A stretch of 64,000 nucleotides of DNA, from positions 1,683,447 to 1,747,446 of the forward strand of contig CAADRB010000014.1 of the NCBI GenBank assembly GCA_900708905.1. Direction: 5' to 3'. Of the stretch, positions 63,300-64,000 are shown in pieces; the stretch's first letter is position 1, and each line of letters begins with the position of its first letter. Position numbers and translations under genes: made by a program. The DNA comes from Hymenolepis diminuta. Its lineage: Eukaryota > Platyhelminthes > Cestoda > Cyclophyllidea > Hymenolepididae. The notes beneath the pieces are model-generated. The model did not search any database. It was given only the letters and a program-made list of their open reading frames with translations, and was not told the origin of the DNA.

Positions 63300-63480
63300 A
63301 TTTCCTCTTGCTACTCCTACTTCCTTCCCACTCACTTATTTCCATATGTCCAATAAAATCGTGGTTCCTCTTAACTTTTGGTCCTCTCATTTGGGAAAGG
63401 CTATCGTATCCCTTAAACCTCTGGAAGATCATTAGTTCTGGATTGTGATATCTGGCCTAATTTAGCCTGACTCATAGATT
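63300..63480 (+). repeat. Dispersed repeat (partner at 37885)
   Basis: Blocks GGTCCTCTCATTTGGGAAAG, CTCTGGAAGATCATTAGTTC and GGCCTAATTTAGCCTG match the order at 37885-38060. Confidence 0.45.
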
Positions 63481-63857
63481 TGTTTCATTAACTGACTTTA
63501 CAATATTAGATGAAAATGAAAATTCGCAATAGCTCTACCATGTAACAATCTACGAATGTCTAAGGTTCCTTTGTTTTTGGTGTAATGGTCCAAGTTTTTC
63601 TCTATTTCTGTAATGGCGGTCAAGGCGACCTAAAGATATTAGAGCTATGAGTCGAGTTATTCATACAAATAGCTTTAAATAATACTTTATTAAAGTTCAG
63701 CCACAAGCAAATGCTTTTCTCCCTACATAGTCAGAAAGAAATAAACAGAAGACATTTGAAAATCTATCATGAATTAATTAAAAAGAACAAAAGGTAAAGA
63801 AATAAAGAGAAAAAATTGAGGAAACGCCAAGCAAGCTAAAGAAACTGAGCTGATGGA

Positions 63858-64000
63858 TTACAATATTGATGCACAAGCTTCTAAACATTTGCCCAACTCC
63901 GGGTTGATAAAGTAAGCGATGTAAATCAAGCATTGCCTATAAGGAGGAACTGGCAATGGTTCAGGTTGTGTCTTAGGAACAGAAATTGGGGGCGGAGCTG
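63858..64000 (-). CDS. 3' end of a Pro-rich protein with C-terminal Cys motif (partial)
   Basis: The minus strand is open from the window edge to TAA at 63858-63860. The 46 residues read a Pro-rich linker (APPPISVPKTQPEPLPVPP) and then RQCLIYIAYFINPELGKCLE and ACASIL. The last 27 residues align with those of the gene at 61631 (same R-Q-C-L, I-N-P-E and Cys positions and the same end), so the two are paralogues. The 5' part is outside the window. AATAAA on the minus strand at about 63686-63691 may end the transcript. Function unknown. Confidence 0.6.
   Translation of the reverse strand, partial: APPPISVPKTQPEPLPVPPYRQCLIYIAYFINPELGKCLEACASIL

Larger units (their letters stand above)
61913..63857. 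other. Intergenic, 1.9 kb, repeat-bearing
   Basis: It contains the LTR-like repeat (62995-63285) followed directly by the repeat shared with 37885 (63300-63480). No gene is recognised. Confidence 0.45.

Noticed and set aside
1..64000. CRISPR arrays, bacterial operons, ribosome binding sites
   Set aside because: The window is eukaryotic; no regularly spaced direct repeats or compact gene clusters are present.

Overview
The window is animal nuclear DNA: AT-rich, with long intron-split genes, metazoan protein families and many decayed transposons. A parasitic flatworm (fluke- or tapeworm-like neodermatan) is the best guess. The grounds are divergent FMNL and PHF10 orthologues, 5' introns of only 38-41 nt, a 24-nt microexon, and heavy Ty3/Gypsy, mariner and SINE debris. 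This is inference; the species cannot be named from the sequence alone.

Layout. (1) 1-38348, plus strand: the 3' part of an FMNL/Frl-type formin. Thirteen exons join in consistent phase to give 825 residues: diaphanous-inhibitory/FH3 end, coiled coil, proline-rich FH1, FH2, DAD-like tail and stop. The 5' exons lie before the window. Its introns hold a mariner element with both terminal inverted repeats (16471-17776), tRNA-derived SINEs, several dispersed repeats, and an antisense decayed gene for a K/P-rich, Cys-motif protein (about 21669-23230). (2) 39671-42299, plus: a small secreted protein with a thrombospondin-type segment and a PAN/apple-like cysteine segment. (3) 42300-51404: mostly intergenic, with a Gypsy protease fragment, an LTR-like repeat, two adjacent hairpins and two weak orphan exon candidates. 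(4) 51405-55249, minus: a complete five-exon PHF10/BAF45a gene (562 aa), the SAY-plus-double-PHD subunit of the PBAF chromatin remodeller. (5) 56285-58330, minus: a broken Ty3/Gypsy element. (6) 60743-61555: an apparently identical 813-bp second copy of the exon 4/intron 3 junction of PHF10. (7) 61631-61912 and 63858-64000, minus: two small genes whose C-terminal Cys motif matches the decayed gene in the FMNL intron. Together they define a small unrecognised family.

The formin (actin filament assembly) and PHF10 (chromatin) are unrelated housekeeping or developmental genes, and nothing suggests an operon. The least explained signal is the small family with a motif of the form R-x-C-L...[IM]-[ND]-P-[EK]...L-x-x-C, present at three loci here.
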